Shown: piece by piece, positions 22,259 to 32,167 of the stretch
How the letters are laid out: the number at the start of each line of letters is the position of its first letter
Numbering within the stretch: position 1 is the first letter of the stretch
DNA from: CAWULT01 sp963923455
GTDB lineage: Bacteria; Acidobacteriota; Vicinamibacteria; Vicinamibacterales; UBA2999
NCBI GenBank assembly: GCA_963923455.1
Contig: CAWULT010000016.1
Span: forward strand, 1 to 56,472
Reading direction: 5' to 3'
DNA: 56,472 bases
The notes under the pieces: generated by a model
What the model was told of the DNA's origin: nothing
Databases searched by the model: none
The model's input: only the letters and a program-made list of their open reading frames with translations
Position numbers and translations under genes: made by a program

Positions 22259-23470
22259 ATGTCCGGCCGCTCCTCCGCCATGACGGCGCCCGCGCGCGCG
22301 TATCGGCTCGCCGGCATCGACATGCTTCGCGGGCTCGTCATCGTGATCATGGCGATCGATCACGTGCGGGACTACGTGATGGTGGGGGCCGAGCAGGACC
22401 CGATGGCGAATCCCGACATCGACGCCGCGCTGTTCTTCACGCGGTGGGTCACGCATTTCTGCGCGCCGGTCTTCATGTTTCTCGCCGGCACCAGCGCCGG
22501 GCTGATGGCGGCGCGCAAGACGCCGTCGGAGCTGGGCCGGTTCCTGCTGACGCGCGGCCTGTGGCTCGTCGCGATCGAGGCCACCGTCGTGGCCACGGCC
22601 TGGACCTTCGCGCCGTGGGGCCTGGCGGCGCTGGACGGTGCCGTGCTGGTGCCCATGGCGGTGATCTGGGCCATCGGGGCCAGCATGGTCGTGCTGGCCG
22701 GGGCGCAGTTCCTCGGCGCCCGCGCGTGCCTCATCGGCGGCGCGCTGATCGTCGCCGGTCACAACCTGCTCGATCCCGTCTGGCCGGCCACGAACGGCAT
22801 CCTCGACACGATGCACCCGTGGTGGGTGGCCCTGCATGCGCAGATGGGTATCGCCGCGCCGCCGTTCCTCGTCGTGTTCGTGTATCCGGTGCTGCCGTGG
22901 ATTGGCGTGATGTTGCTGGGGTACGGCGCGGCCGGACTGTTCCAGGATGCGCCGGCCCGGCGCGACGCGCGCCTGCTGGCCTGGGGCGGCGCGGTGACCG
23001 CGGCCTTCGTCGTGCTGCGGCTGGCCGACGTCTACGGCGATCCCAACCCCTGGCAGGCCGGAGCCTCGCCGGTCCGCACCGTCATCGACTTCCTGAACGT
23101 CACGAAGTACCCCCCGAGCCTGGACTATCTGCTGATGACGCTCGGACCCTCGGCCATGCTGTGTGCGGTCGCCGACCGTCTGCCCGATGCCCTCCGAAGC
23201 CGGCTCGTCGTGTTCGGCCGCGTGCCGTTCGCCTTCTACGTGGCGCACCTGTACCTGATCCACGCACTGGCCGTCGGCCTCGGTGTGGCGCAGGGGTTCG
23301 ACGCAGGACAGTTGCTGACCCTCAGTCCTTTCTTCCCCAAGGGCTACGGTCTGTCGCTGCCGGGCGTCTACCTCGTCTGGGCGTTCGTGGTGGTCTCGCT
23401 GTATCCCTTCTGCGCGTGGGTCGCCGAGGTCAAGGCCCGCCGCCGGGACTGGTGGCTCAGCTACCTCTAG
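22259..23470 (+). CDS. HGSNAT-like (DUF1624) multi-pass membrane acyltransferase-family protein
   Basis: A 403-residue integral membrane protein with about ten hydrophobic segments. The N-terminal signature RLAGIDMLRGLVIVIMAIDHVRDY is characteristic of the heparan-alpha-glucosaminide N-acetyltransferase catalytic domain/DUF1624 family, with a conserved Asp-His pair (AIDHVRD) in the first membrane helix, followed by FTRWVTHFCAPVFMFLAGTS. Related proteins move acyl groups across the membrane to sugars or peptidoglycan. Substrate here is unknown. A methyltransferase gene follows after 43 bases and may be in the same transcript. Confidence 0.85.
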   Translation: MSGRSSAMTAPARAYRLAGIDMLRGLVIVIMAIDHVRDYVMVGAEQDPMANPDIDAALFFTRWVTHFCAPVFMFLAGTSAGLMAARKTPSELGRFLLTRGLWLVAIEATVVATAWTFAPWGLAALDGAVLVPMAVIWAIGASMVVLAGAQFLGARACLIGGALIVAGHNLLDPVWPATNGILDTMHPWWVALHAQMGIAAPPFLVVFVYPVLPWIGVMLLGYGAAGLFQDAPARRDARLLAWGGAVTAAFVVLRLADVYGDPNPWQAGASPVRTVIDFLNVTKYPPSLDYLLMTLGPSAMLCAVADRLPDALRSRLVVFGRVPFAFYVAHLYLIHALAVGLGVAQGFDAGQLLTLSPFFPKGYGLSLPGVYLVWAFVVVSLYPFCAWVAEVKARRRDWWLSYL

Positions 23471-23513
23471 CGCGTCGTCGCCCGCCAGGGGCGACGCCGC
23501 GGCGGGAGCGCGA

Positions 23514-24314
23514 ATGACCCGCGAGGTCTACACACACGGCCATCACGAGTCGGTGCTGCGCAGTCACTCGTGGCGCACGGCCGGGAACTCGGCGGCGTAC
23601 CTGCTACCGCACCTGCGGCCCGGCGCCGACCTGCTGGACGTCGGCTGCGGGCCGGGCACCATCACGGTGGATCTGGCGCGCCTCGTCGCGCCGGGCCGGG
23701 TGACGGGAATCGACCGCGCGCAGGACGTCGTCGACAAGGCCGTGGCTCACGCCGCCGAACACGGCGTCGCCGTGGACCTGCGCGCCGCCGACGTGTATGC
23801 GCTCCCGTTTCCGGACGCGTCGTTCGACGTCGTCCACGCGCACCAGGTGCTGCAGCACCTGGTCGACCCGGTCCGCGCGCTCGTCGAGATGCGTCGCGTA
23901 CTGCGGCCCGGCGGGCTGGTGGCGGTGCGCGACGCCGACTACGCCAGCTTCGCGTGGGCGCCGCTCGATCCTGGCCTGTCGCGGTGGCTCGAGCTGTACG
24001 AGGCGGTGACGCGCCGCAACTCCGCCGAGCCCGACGCCGGACGCTTCCTCAAGGGCTGGGCGCTGCGCGCCGGCTTCACCGACGTGCAGGCCAGCAGCTC
24101 GACCTGGACCTACGCCGACGCCGCGTCCACCGCGTGGTGGGGCGGCCTGTGGGCCGACCGGTGCGAGCTGTCGTCGTTTGCGGAGCAGGCGCTCGCGTAC
24201 GGCCTGTCGACCCGCGAAGAGTTGAGCGCCCTCGCGGCCGCGTGGAGGCGATGGTCCACACAGCCGGCCGCTTACATGATGGTGCCGAGCGGCGAGGTGC
24301 TGGCGCGCAGGTAG
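23514..24314 (+). CDS. UbiE/type 11-like SAM-dependent methyltransferase
   Basis: A 266-residue cytoplasmic protein. Motif I is LLDVGCGPGTITVDLA at 40-55, the acidic residue after strand 2 is in GIDRAQDVVDKA, motif II is FDVVHAHQVLQHLVDP and motif III LRPGGLVAVRDADY. The N-terminal block YTHGHHESVLRSHSWRTAGN is seen in a common subfamily of uncharacterised methyltransferases. GGGAGCG seven bases before the ATG serves as ribosome site, unlike the leaderless genes nearby, consistent with an internal operon position after the HGSNAT-like gene. Confidence 0.87.
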   Translation: MTREVYTHGHHESVLRSHSWRTAGNSAAYLLPHLRPGADLLDVGCGPGTITVDLARLVAPGRVTGIDRAQDVVDKAVAHAAEHGVAVDLRAADVYALPFPDASFDVVHAHQVLQHLVDPVRALVEMRRVLRPGGLVAVRDADYASFAWAPLDPGLSRWLELYEAVTRRNSAEPDAGRFLKGWALRAGFTDVQASSSTWTYADAASTAWWGGLWADRCELSSFAEQALAYGLSTREELSALAAAWRRWSTQPAAYMMVPSGEVLARR

Positions 24315-24386
24315 CCGCGGGCGTTCGAGCACGGCCTGCGTGGCGGCGACCGCTCGTCGATTCGACACGGCCCCGCGGATCGCCCC

Positions 24387-24392
24387 TATAAT
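24387..24392 (+). promoter_or_regulatory. Consensus -10 TATAAT of the amidohydrolase/PQQ dehydrogenase operon
   Basis: A perfect TATAAT lies 34 bases before the ATG at 24427. A TCGACA (24362-24367) 19 bases upstream is a possible weak -35. With GGGAGG present before the ATG this promoter gives a conventional leader, unlike most others in the window. Confidence 0.6.
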
Positions 24393-24426
24393 CGCCTCGC
24401 GTGGCGCGGGCCACGGGAGGTGGCGG

Positions 24427-25530
24427 ATGGCCAATCGCAGGCACTTCATCAAGAGCGCGGTCGGGGCCACGGCGGGCTTCGCCCTGGGCCACGGGCTGGC
24501 CGATGCGCGTGTGTCCCAGATCGGGGCCAGGCCCGGAACGCGACGCGAAGTCAGAGTCGGCGGCCGGCGCGTCACGACGGTGGACGTCCACGCGCACTGC
24601 TTCGTGCCGGAGGTCCTGGACGTGGTGAAGGGCACGCCACTCGAGGCCACGGCCAAGGCCACCCTGACCGACGTCATCGCGTTGGGCAACCCGCAGCGTC
24701 TGGTCGACATGGACGCACAGGGCATCGACTACCAGGCCATCAACGTCAACGCCTGGGGCTACTCGGCCGACCGCGCGTTGGCGCGCGATCTCTGCGCGCT
24801 GCAGAACGAGAAGATCGCCCAGTACGTCGCACAGCACCCGAACCGGTTCGTGGGCATGGCCACACTGCCGCTCCAGCATCCCGATCTGGCTGCCGAGCAG
24901 CTCGAGCACGCCGTGCGCAAGCTTGGCCTGCGCGGGGCCGCCATCGGAGGCAGCGTCGAAGGCGCGGAGCTGTCGGACCGCAGGTTCGATCCCTTCTGGG
25001 CCAAGGCCGAAGAGCTCGGGGTGATGCTCTTCATGCACCCGCAGCCGGCGCCCGGCACCACGCAGAACCCGCGACTCCAGGGCAAGGGCGGGCTCGGCAA
25101 CACGATTGGCAACCCGCTGGAGACGACGGTGTTCCTCTCGCATCTGATCTTCGAGGGCACGCTCGACCGCTTCCCGGGCCTCCGGATCTGTGCGGCGCAC
25201 GCGGGTGGCTACCTGGCGTCGTATGCCGGCCGGTCGGACGCGTTGTGCGGGCGCGGTGGAGCGCTCGGGGCGGACTGCCGCGCGCTCAGGAAGAAGCCCG
25301 GGGAGTACTTCAAGCGCGAGCTGATCGTCGACACGATGATCTTCCACGAGGAGGGCCTGCGCCATCTGGTCGCCGAGGCGGGTGTCGGCCAGCTGGTGTA
25401 CGGCACCGATTACCCGTTCGACTGGCCCGTTGGTGTGGACTTCGTGCTGAATGCCCGCTTCCTCAGCGACGCCGACAAGGTGGCCATCCTCGGCGGCAAC
25501 GCCAGCAGACTGCTGAAGATTGCGTCCTGA
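24427..25530 (+). CDS. Tat-type exported amidohydrolase (amidohydrolase 2 / ACMSD-like)
   Basis: A 367-residue TIM-barrel metal-dependent hydrolase. The N-terminus MANRRHFIKSAVGATAGF is a Tat-like signal (twin Arg). The metal site begins with His55-x-His57 in TVDVHAHCF, followed by the barrel histidines in MLFMHPQPAPG and RICAAHAGGY, and the Asp in YGTDYPFDWP. This is the amidohydrolase-2 family, which includes ACMSD decarboxylases and uronate-type hydrolases. GGGAGG precedes the ATG. The PQQ dehydrogenase gene follows after 46 bases in the same direction, suggesting two steps of one periplasmic oxidation route. The substrate is not known. Confidence 0.85.
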   Translation: MANRRHFIKSAVGATAGFALGHGLADARVSQIGARPGTRREVRVGGRRVTTVDVHAHCFVPEVLDVVKGTPLEATAKATLTDVIALGNPQRLVDMDAQGIDYQAINVNAWGYSADRALARDLCALQNEKIAQYVAQHPNRFVGMATLPLQHPDLAAEQLEHAVRKLGLRGAAIGGSVEGAELSDRRFDPFWAKAEELGVMLFMHPQPAPGTTQNPRLQGKGGLGNTIGNPLETTVFLSHLIFEGTLDRFPGLRICAAHAGGYLASYAGRSDALCGRGGALGADCRALRKKPGEYFKRELIVDTMIFHEEGLRHLVAEAGVGQLVYGTDYPFDWPVGVDFVLNARFLSDADKVAILGGNASRLLKIAS

Positions 25531-25576
25531 CGGCTGCGGAACCCTGGCCCGCCTGTCTTCGCACAAGGAGCCCGGA

Positions 25577-27682
25577 ATGCTCGTCGGCAGAGTGAGATTG
25601 TTTGCGGCCCTCGTCGTCGCGCTCGGGGCGGCGGTGGGCGTATCGGTCACCGTGGCGGGGCAGGCCGGCGCACGTGCGTCCGGCGGCGGGGCCGAGTGGA
25701 GGTTCTTCGGGAGCGACGCCGGCGCAACCCGCTATTCGCCCGCGAATCAGATCGATGCCGGCAACGTCCGCGATCTCCGCGTGGCGTGGCGCTGGTCGGC
25801 TCGGAACTTCGGTCCCCGGCCGGCGAATCAGATGCAGGTCAGCCCCCTGATCGTCGACGGGGTGATGTACACGACGGCAGGAATCAACCGTGACGTCGTC
25901 GCGCTGGATGCCGCCACCGGGCAGTTGCTGTGGCACTGGCGCCCCACCGGCGAGCTGCTCAGGTGGTTCGACATCATCGAGCCGCTCGCGAGAAGCTCGG
26001 GTCGCGGCGTCAGCTACTGGACGGACGGCGCGGGCGACGAGCGGATCTTCGTCGTCATGAACAGCTACATGCTCGTCGCGCTCGACGCGAAGACCGGGCG
26101 ACAGGTGGCGGGTTTCGGCAAGAACGGCGTCGTGGACATGGCCGACAACCTGCGGTGGAACGAGCGCCCGGGACTGCCGCGTGAAGGCCGGGTGGCCAAC
26201 ACGTCGCCTCCAGCCATCGTCGGCAACGTCCTGGTGGCATCGATCTCGATGCACACCGGCTCGACGCCGAATCTGCCGGGCGCGTCCATCAACGAACAGT
26301 GGCCCATGAACATTCCGGGGGACGTCGTGGCCTACGACACCCGGACGGGCAAGATGCTCTGGCGCTTCAACATCGTTCCCCGCCCAGGGGACGAGGGCGC
26401 CGAGACGTGGCTGAAGGCCGACCCGAACGTGTGGGACGTCCCTCGTGGCCTGAACCCCTGGGTGAAGCAGCATCCCGAGCTCCTGGAGCAGTCGAACCGG
26501 TACAGCGGCAACGCCGGCTTCTGGGCACCGGTCACCGGGGATGCCGAGCTGGGACTGTTCTACATTCCGACGGAGTCGCCGACGAGCGACTACTACGGGG
26601 GCTACCGTCCGGGAAACAACCTCTACGCCAACTCGGTGCTGGCGCTCGACGCGAAGACGGGCAAGCGCGTCTGGCACTTCCAGCTGACCCATCACGACCT
26701 CTGGGACTACGACCCGCCCACCGCGCCCATCCTCGCCGACATCACCGTCGAGGGTCGCCCGGTCAAGGCCGTCGTCCAGCTCACCAAGCAGGGATTCGTG
26801 TTCGTCCTGGACCGCGCCACGGGCAAGCCCGTGTGGCCGATCGAGGAGCGGCCCGTGCCCAGGTCCGATGTGCCCGGGGAATGGACATCTCCCACGCAGC
26901 CGTTTCCCACCAAACCCGCCGCCGTCGAAGTGCAGGGGGTGACCGAGAACGACCTCGTGGACTTCACGCCGGAGATCAAGGCCGAGGCGCTTCGGGTCGC
27001 GCGTCAGTTCCGTCTCGGGGGGCTCTATGCGCCGCCGTCGCTGCTGAACGCGGCCGATGGCACCAACGGCACGTTGACCGCGCCGTCCGCGGTGGGCGGC
27101 GTGAACTGGCCTGGAGGCGCCGTCGATCCCGTCGATGACGTGCTCTATGTCGCCAGTCAGAACACCCTGTTCCGCGCGCTGGTGGTAGAGGGATCAGCGA
27201 AGACAGGCGTGCTGTATCACGACCCGCGTGGCCAGCAGGTCGGACCGGGGACGACGGTGTTCGGCCTGCCGCTCCTGAAGCCGCCCTACGGGCGTGTCGT
27301 GGCGATCGATCTCAAGACTGGCGAGCGCCTGTGGGCGGTGCCGCATGGCAACACCCCAGAGGCAGTCAGGAACAACCCGAAGCTGCAGGGGGTGGCCATT
27401 CCGAATACTGGAGCGCCCACGCGAGGCACGGGGCTGCTGGTCACCAGCACGCTGCTGTTCGGCGGCGAGGGTGGTGCGGCTCCCGTCCTGCGGGCGTGGG
27501 ACAAGAAGACCGGCGCCGTGGTCGCGGAGATCCAGTTGCCGGGGCCAACCACCGGATTCCCAGTGACCTACACGAAGGCCGGGCGGCAGTACCTCGCGGT
27601 GGCCGTACGGGTGGCCGATGCGGTGGAGATCGTGGCTCTCGCACTGCCGGCGTCGGCGCCAACCGGCCGCGGAGGACGGTGA
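25577..27682 (+). CDS. Exported PQQ-dependent quinoprotein dehydrogenase
   Basis: A 701-residue exported protein with a signal peptide or anchor at residues 1-32 (VRLFAALVVALGAAVGVSV). The rest is an eight-bladed quinoprotein propeller: the first blade WRFFGSDAGATRYSPANQI and later W-motif repeats such as LDAATGQLLWHWRPTG, LDAKTGKRVWHF, LDRATGKPVWPIEE and DLKTGERLWAVPHG. Family enzymes oxidise alcohols, sugars or aldehydes in the periplasm with PQQ and pass electrons to the respiratory chain. No haem c site is seen, so it lacks the fused cytochrome domain of type II alcohol dehydrogenases. AAGGAG precedes the ATG at 25577. It lies in one operon with the amidohydrolase. Confidence 0.9.
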   Translation: MLVGRVRLFAALVVALGAAVGVSVTVAGQAGARASGGGAEWRFFGSDAGATRYSPANQIDAGNVRDLRVAWRWSARNFGPRPANQMQVSPLIVDGVMYTTAGINRDVVALDAATGQLLWHWRPTGELLRWFDIIEPLARSSGRGVSYWTDGAGDERIFVVMNSYMLVALDAKTGRQVAGFGKNGVVDMADNLRWNERPGLPREGRVANTSPPAIVGNVLVASISMHTGSTPNLPGASINEQWPMNIPGDVVAYDTRTGKMLWRFNIVPRPGDEGAETWLKADPNVWDVPRGLNPWVKQHPELLEQSNRYSGNAGFWAPVTGDAELGLFYIPTESPTSDYYGGYRPGNNLYANSVLALDAKTGKRVWHFQLTHHDLWDYDPPTAPILADITVEGRPVKAVVQLTKQGFVFVLDRATGKPVWPIEERPVPRSDVPGEWTSPTQPFPTKPAAVEVQGVTENDLVDFTPEIKAEALRVARQFRLGGLYAPPSLLNAADGTNGTLTAPSAVGGVNWPGGAVDPVDDVLYVASQNTLFRALVVEGSAKTGVLYHDPRGQQVGPGTTVFGLPLLKPPYGRVVAIDLKTGERLWAVPHGNTPEAVRNNPKLQGVAIPNTGAPTRGTGLLVTSTLLFGGEGGAAPVLRAWDKKTGAVVAEIQLPGPTTGFPVTYTKAGRQYLAVAVRVADAVEIVALALPASAPTGRGGR

Positions 27683-27931
27683 TCCTCGCGCGCTCGTGTG
27701 GCCCGTGGTCGGCGTCCGCGCACGGCGTGGCCGGGCGCAGGCCTGGGATTGGCGGGGACGCCGCCGTCGGATTGTGGCTGACGCCTGGCCTTCACCTGTT
27801 GTAGTCTCTCGCCGCGTCCGTGGTGGGCGCCTTCGACCACCGTCGTGTCGCGCACGTCTGGTGCGTCGATCTGTTCTGCTTCGTCGGCGACTGGTGACCG
27901 AATCTCGTTGACGGCCTGATGAGGTGAAAGC

Positions 27932-30900
27932 ATGCGATCAGTGTTGCGGACGTTGAGTCTGTTGGTCCTGGTGCTCGTCGCGCCGGCGGGTGCCTGGGCG
28001 CAGGTGTCGCTCGCCGGCGTGGTCACCGACAATTCGGGTGCCGTGCTCCCTGGTGTCACCGTGGAGGCCTCCAGCCCGGCGCTGATCGAGAAGGTTCGCA
28101 CGGCGACGACCGACGGCAGCGGCCGGTATCGTCTCGAGAGTCTGCAGCCGGGCGTGTACAACGTGAAGTTCACCCTGGCCGGCTTCACGACGCAGACGCG
28201 CGAGGGCGTGACGCTGTCGGGCTCTGGCGTGGTCACCGTCAACGGTGACTTGAAGGTGGGCGGTCTCGAAGAGACCATCACGGTCACCGGCGCAGCCCCG
28301 GTCGTCGACGTCTCGAGCACCCGGCGCGAGGTCACGCTCGACAACGAGACCATGCGCGCCTTGCCGGCCGTCCGGAGCTACAGCTACCTGCTGAACACGG
28401 TGCCAGGCCTGCAGTCCAACATCACGGACGTCAACACCGGCCCTGTCTTCGCCATCTTCCCCGTGCACGGGGGCCGCGGCGTGGAGTCGCGCCTGACCGT
28501 CGAAGGCATGAACATCAGCAACCCACCCGGCGGCAACCAGCCTCCGAACTACACCGCGGACATCGGCAACGCCCAGGAAGTCACGATCACCACCTCGGGT
28601 GGCCTTGGCGAGTCCGAAACGGCCGGCGTCCAGATGAACATCGTGCCGAAGCAGGGCGGCAACCGCCTGTCGGGCCTCTTCGCGACGTCCGGGTTCTCGA
28701 GGGGGATGCAGTCGAACAACTACACGGATGAACTGCGGGCCAAGGGTGCCGGCGCGCCGAATCCGACCTACAACGTGTACGACGTCAACGTGGCGGTCGG
28801 CGGTCCGATCATCAAGGACAAGCTCTGGTACTACGGGAGCATCCGCCGCCAGGGCTCCCGCCGCAACATCCTGAACGTCTACTACAACAAGGACGCGGGC
28901 GACCCGGCGAAGTTCTATTACAACCCGGACTTCGGCCGGAGCGCGTACTACGATCGCCTGTGGGAGAACTTCACGCCGCGCATCACGTGGCAGGCGTCGC
29001 CCAAGAACAAGTTCACCTTCTCGTGGGACGAGCAGCCGGTGTGCCGCACGTGCACGGGCACGGCGAGCTTCAGCGGGTCGCCGTCGTCCACGATCGCACC
29101 GGAGGCGGACGGGCACGGCGAGTTCAGTCCGCAGCGCGTGCAGACGGCACGCTGGACCAACCCGGTGACGAGCCGGCTCCTGCTCGAAGCGGGCCTCGGC
29201 AACACCTACTACCAGTGGGGCGTGCGCGAACTCGATCCGAACCCGGGCCGAAGCCTGGTTCGCATCACCGACAACGCGACGATCATCAATCCGAACGGTG
29301 CGGTGGGCACCATGACGTTCCGGTCGCAGAACTGGCTGGAGAACAAGACCGACGGCGCCAACTGGTTCGCGAGCGCGTCGTACATCACCGGTTCGCACGG
29401 CATGAAGTTCGGCTATCAGGGCAACTGGTGGCGCGACGACCGTTCGATGTTCACGAACAACCAGAACCTGGCCTTTACCTTCAACGGGGGCACTCGGGCG
29501 GCGGACGGGACGTTCATCCCCAGCCGGCCCAGCGCGATCACCCAGTACGCGAGCCCGTACTTCAACAACGCCCGGGCGATGATGACGTCGTTCTTCGCGC
29601 AGGACCAGTGGACGTTGAACCGCCTCACGCTGCAGGGCGGAGTACGGTACGACAATCCGTGGAGCTGGTTTCCGGCCGTCGAGCAGCCGAGGAGCCGGTT
29701 CTTCCCCGGTGTGCGCTTCGATCGGCAGGACGGCGTGACGGGCTACCACGACATCGTGCCGCGCATGGGTGCGAACTACGACGTGTTCGGCAACGGGAAG
29801 ACGGCCGTGAAGCTCAACCTGGGCAAGTATCTCCAGGGCGCCAGCGTCGGCAACCTGCTGTCGGGTGCCAATCCATCGCTGCGCATTCCGGGCGGTGCCG
29901 GGGCCACGTTCACCAACCCGTCCGTCACCCGGCCGTGGACGGATACGAACGGGAACTTCGTGCCGGATTGCGACCTCTCGATTCCAACGGCGCAGAGCCC
30001 GGCGACGACCGGCAGTATCGATACGTGCGGCGCGATTAGCAACATCCTCTTCGGATCCAACCAGTTCGTCGGCGCGAATTTCGACCCGGCCGTGGCGAGC
30101 GGCTGGGGCAGGCGTCCGGCGGACTGGAGCTTCGGTCTCTCGGTGCAGCAGCAGTTCCTGCAGCGGGCGTCGGTCGAGGTGGGCTACTACCGCCGGTCGT
30201 TCACCATGTTCACGTCCGGTGGCTCCGTGACCGACAACCTCAACGTCGGCCCGAACGATCTGACGCCGTTCTACCTCACCGCGCCAACCGATCCCCGCCT
30301 GCCCGGCGGCGGCGGCCAGCGCATCGGGCCGTTCTACAACCTGACGCCGGACGCGTTCACGCGGCCGCAGAACCTGTTGATCAGGTCGACGAAGGACGTG
30401 GGCGACGACACGCGCGTGTTCAACGGCGTGGACGTCACCTTCAACGTGAGGAACGTGAAGGGCGTGACCTTCTCGGGCGGCACGAGCACCGGGAAGGTCG
30501 TCAACGACTGGTGCGCGATTCGCGCCGCCGTGCCGGAGTCCTACACGCTGAACCCGTACTGCCGCGTCGAGTCGCCGTTCCAGACGTCGTTCAACGGGCT
30601 GGCCACCTACACCGTGCCGCGGGCGGACGTCCTGCTGAGCGTCGTGTATCGCGACCGCGTGATTCTCAACGGCACGCCGAACAACGCCAGCACCGACCAG
30701 CTCAGCGGATCGCTGCCGGCGAACTTCAACTTCACGGCGACCGACGCCACCGGCCAGGCGATTGCCGCGCAGATCGGCCGCAATCTGAGCGGTGGTCCGT
30801 TCACCGTGAACGTGAACACGCCCGGCACGTTCTATCCTGGGCGCAACCGGCAGCTCGACCTGACGCTGAAGAAGGTGGTGCGGATGGGCAGCCGTCGCCT

Positions 30901-31051
30901 GACCGGTGGCTTGGACATCTACAACCTGATGAACGAGAACACCGTGCTCTTCTACAACACGAACTTCGTGCCGAACGTGCCCGGCTATCTAAATGCGAAC
31001 GCCTACATGAACCCGCGGGTGTTCAGGCTGGCGGCCGAGTTCAGCTGGTAG
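27932..31051 (+). CDS. Oar-like TonB-dependent receptor with carboxypeptidase-regulatory domain
   Basis: A 1039-residue outer-membrane protein. Signal peptide 1-24, carboxypeptidase-regulatory-like domain at about 25-110 (VSLAGVVTDNSGAVLPGVTV), plug region at about 120-235 with the family segment EVTLDNETMRALPAVRSYSY and MNIVPKQGGNRLSG, then a long barrel to the aromatic terminus RLAAEFSW. This is the acidobacterial Oar/TonB-receptor type thought to import larger oligomers or peptides. GAGGTG precedes the ATG by a normal distance, giving a conventional leader. It follows the PQQ dehydrogenase after a 249-base gap in which I see no gene. A perfect hairpin terminator lies just downstream. Confidence 0.93.
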   Translation: MRSVLRTLSLLVLVLVAPAGAWAQVSLAGVVTDNSGAVLPGVTVEASSPALIEKVRTATTDGSGRYRLESLQPGVYNVKFTLAGFTTQTREGVTLSGSGVVTVNGDLKVGGLEETITVTGAAPVVDVSSTRREVTLDNETMRALPAVRSYSYLLNTVPGLQSNITDVNTGPVFAIFPVHGGRGVESRLTVEGMNISNPPGGNQPPNYTADIGNAQEVTITTSGGLGESETAGVQMNIVPKQGGNRLSGLFATSGFSRGMQSNNYTDELRAKGAGAPNPTYNVYDVNVAVGGPIIKDKLWYYGSIRRQGSRRNILNVYYNKDAGDPAKFYYNPDFGRSAYYDRLWENFTPRITWQASPKNKFTFSWDEQPVCRTCTGTASFSGSPSSTIAPEADGHGEFSPQRVQTARWTNPVTSRLLLEAGLGNTYYQWGVRELDPNPGRSLVRITDNATIINPNGAVGTMTFRSQNWLENKTDGANWFASASYITGSHGMKFGYQGNWWRDDRSMFTNNQNLAFTFNGGTRAADGTFIPSRPSAITQYASPYFNNARAMMTSFFAQDQWTLNRLTLQGGVRYDNPWSWFPAVEQPRSRFFPGVRFDRQDGVTGYHDIVPRMGANYDVFGNGKTAVKLNLGKYLQGASVGNLLSGANPSLRIPGGAGATFTNPSVTRPWTDTNGNFVPDCDLSIPTAQSPATTGSIDTCGAISNILFGSNQFVGANFDPAVASGWGRRPADWSFGLSVQQQFLQRASVEVGYYRRSFTMFTSGGSVTDNLNVGPNDLTPFYLTAPTDPRLPGGGGQRIGPFYNLTPDAFTRPQNLLIRSTKDVGDDTRVFNGVDVTFNVRNVKGVTFSGGTSTGKVVNDWCAIRAAVPESYTLNPYCRVESPFQTSFNGLATYTVPRADVLLSVVYRDRVILNGTPNNASTDQLSGSLPANFNFTATDATGQAIAAQIGRNLSGGPFTVNVNTPGTFYPGRNRQLDLTLKKVVRMGSRRLTGGLDIYNLMNENTVLFYNTNFVPNVPGYLNANAYMNPRVFRLAAEFSW

Positions 31052-31084
31052 GAGAAGGGCGAGCGTCTGGGAGCGCCGGATGAT

Positions 31085-31134
31085 CGGCGCCCGTTGCCTG
31101 GGGCCAGCGCGCAGGTCCCACGCAACGGGCGCCG
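31085..31134. terminator. Bidirectional hairpin terminator between TonB receptor and sulfotransferase
   Basis: A 13-base perfect inverted repeat (arms 31085-31097 and 31122-31134, CGGCGCCCGTTGC and its complement) encloses a 24-base loop that can itself pair (TGGGG with TCCCA). It lies between convergent genes. There is no U tract, so it is either Rho-aided or acts as a structural barrier. Confidence 0.65.
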
Positions 31135-31191
31135 GCGCCCTGCGCGCCCGGTGTGACGGCAACCGGCATCGGAGCCCGGCTCCGTCGACGT

Positions 31192-32100
31192 CTACGCGGG
31201 CAGTTCACCCGTGGCCATCCAGGTGGCGCACGCCGGCGTGAGGTTCTCGCGCACGAGGCGGTCGTACTTCTCCAGGTCGGCCGTCGTCAGCACGTCCTTC
31301 CAGCGGCCGTTCGTGCCCTTGTGGAAGAACGTCGTGCCGCCCTGCTGGAAGACCATGTCGAGGACGGGGGAGTGCTGCGCCGCCGTGGCGCGCATGTACT
31401 CGAGGCTGCAGTGCTCGAGCATCCTCGGCATCCGTGCTTCGTCGATCGGGATCTCGAGGAACGCCGCTATGCGGCGCATCTGACCGGGCAGGTCGGCCTT
31501 CAGGTGGTTGAAATGCAGCAGCAGCACGTTCGGGAGGTGACGCGCGTCGAACCAGCCCTGCACGTGGTCCCAGAACGACACGCCGAGCGGGAGGCCGCCG
31601 CCGTCCAGCCACTCCAGGAAGTATTGCCGCACGTCGTTCACCGGCGGCGCCAGCGGCTCGCCCTCCCGGCCGAACACGTTGTTCAGCATCGGGTACATCT
31701 GCTCGGTGAACCCGGCGTGGTGGTTGAACATGCTCCAGGCGACGTCGCGGCCGTCGCGCACCACGTAGATGTACTTCGCCTTGGGGGAGAACACGAGCGC
31801 GTCGAGCGGCAGGTGTGTCTTCATGGAGCGCCGGTGCGTCTGCGCGGCAAGTCCCTCGAGCAGGATCTCGAGCGGCATGATCCGGAAGTCCACCCACGGT
31901 GAGCCCTCGAAGAGGGCGCTGTCCTCGCCCTGATGCACGAGCTGGCCGACGATCTGCTGCGTCCACGTCGTGCCCGTCTTCCCATAGGTGGCCACCACGA
32001 TGTCGCCGTCTCGGAACGCCAGATAGTTCCAACGCGTGGAGTCGACGAGCACGTTCTTGATGTCGCGCGTCTTGACGGGATAGGCGGTGGTGTCTGGCAC
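31192..32100 (-). CDS. Sulfotransferase (PAPS-dependent, cytosolic type)
   Basis: A 302-residue soluble protein. The 5'-phosphosulfate loop is YGKTGTTW at residues 39-46 with Lys41, the 3'-phosphate segment is YVVRDGRDVAWSMFNH, and the C-terminal PAPS-binding KGTNGRWKDVL is present, so all three motifs of the Sulfotransfer_1 family are intact. MKTHLPL supplies the catalytic-His segment. The enzyme sulfates small hydroxyl compounds in the cytoplasm; the acceptor is unknown. The start is GTG at 32100 with GAGGAG seven bases upstream. It follows the M20 peptidase gene by 67 bases, so the two probably share a transcript. Bacterial genes of this eukaryote-like type are usually scattered and often acquired. 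Confidence 0.9.
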   Translation of the reverse strand: MPDTTAYPVKTRDIKNVLVDSTRWNYLAFRDGDIVVATYGKTGTTWTQQIVGQLVHQGEDSALFEGSPWVDFRIMPLEILLEGLAAQTHRRSMKTHLPLDALVFSPKAKYIYVVRDGRDVAWSMFNHHAGFTEQMYPMLNNVFGREGEPLAPPVNDVRQYFLEWLDGGGLPLGVSFWDHVQGWFDARHLPNVLLLHFNHLKADLPGQMRRIAAFLEIPIDEARMPRMLEHCSLEYMRATAAQHSPVLDMVFQQGGTTFFHKGTNGRWKDVLTTADLEKYDRLVRENLTPACATWMATGELPA

Positions 32101-32167
32101 GGCAGTCTCCTCGTGACGGCGTGGACGGATGGCCGAAGTGCGGGCCTCGAGGCGGCTTCCCGGAGCC

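Noticed and set aside
27683..27931. A gene in the gap before the large TonB receptor
   Set aside because: Open frames here lack start signals and family likeness. I see only an untranslated upstream region.
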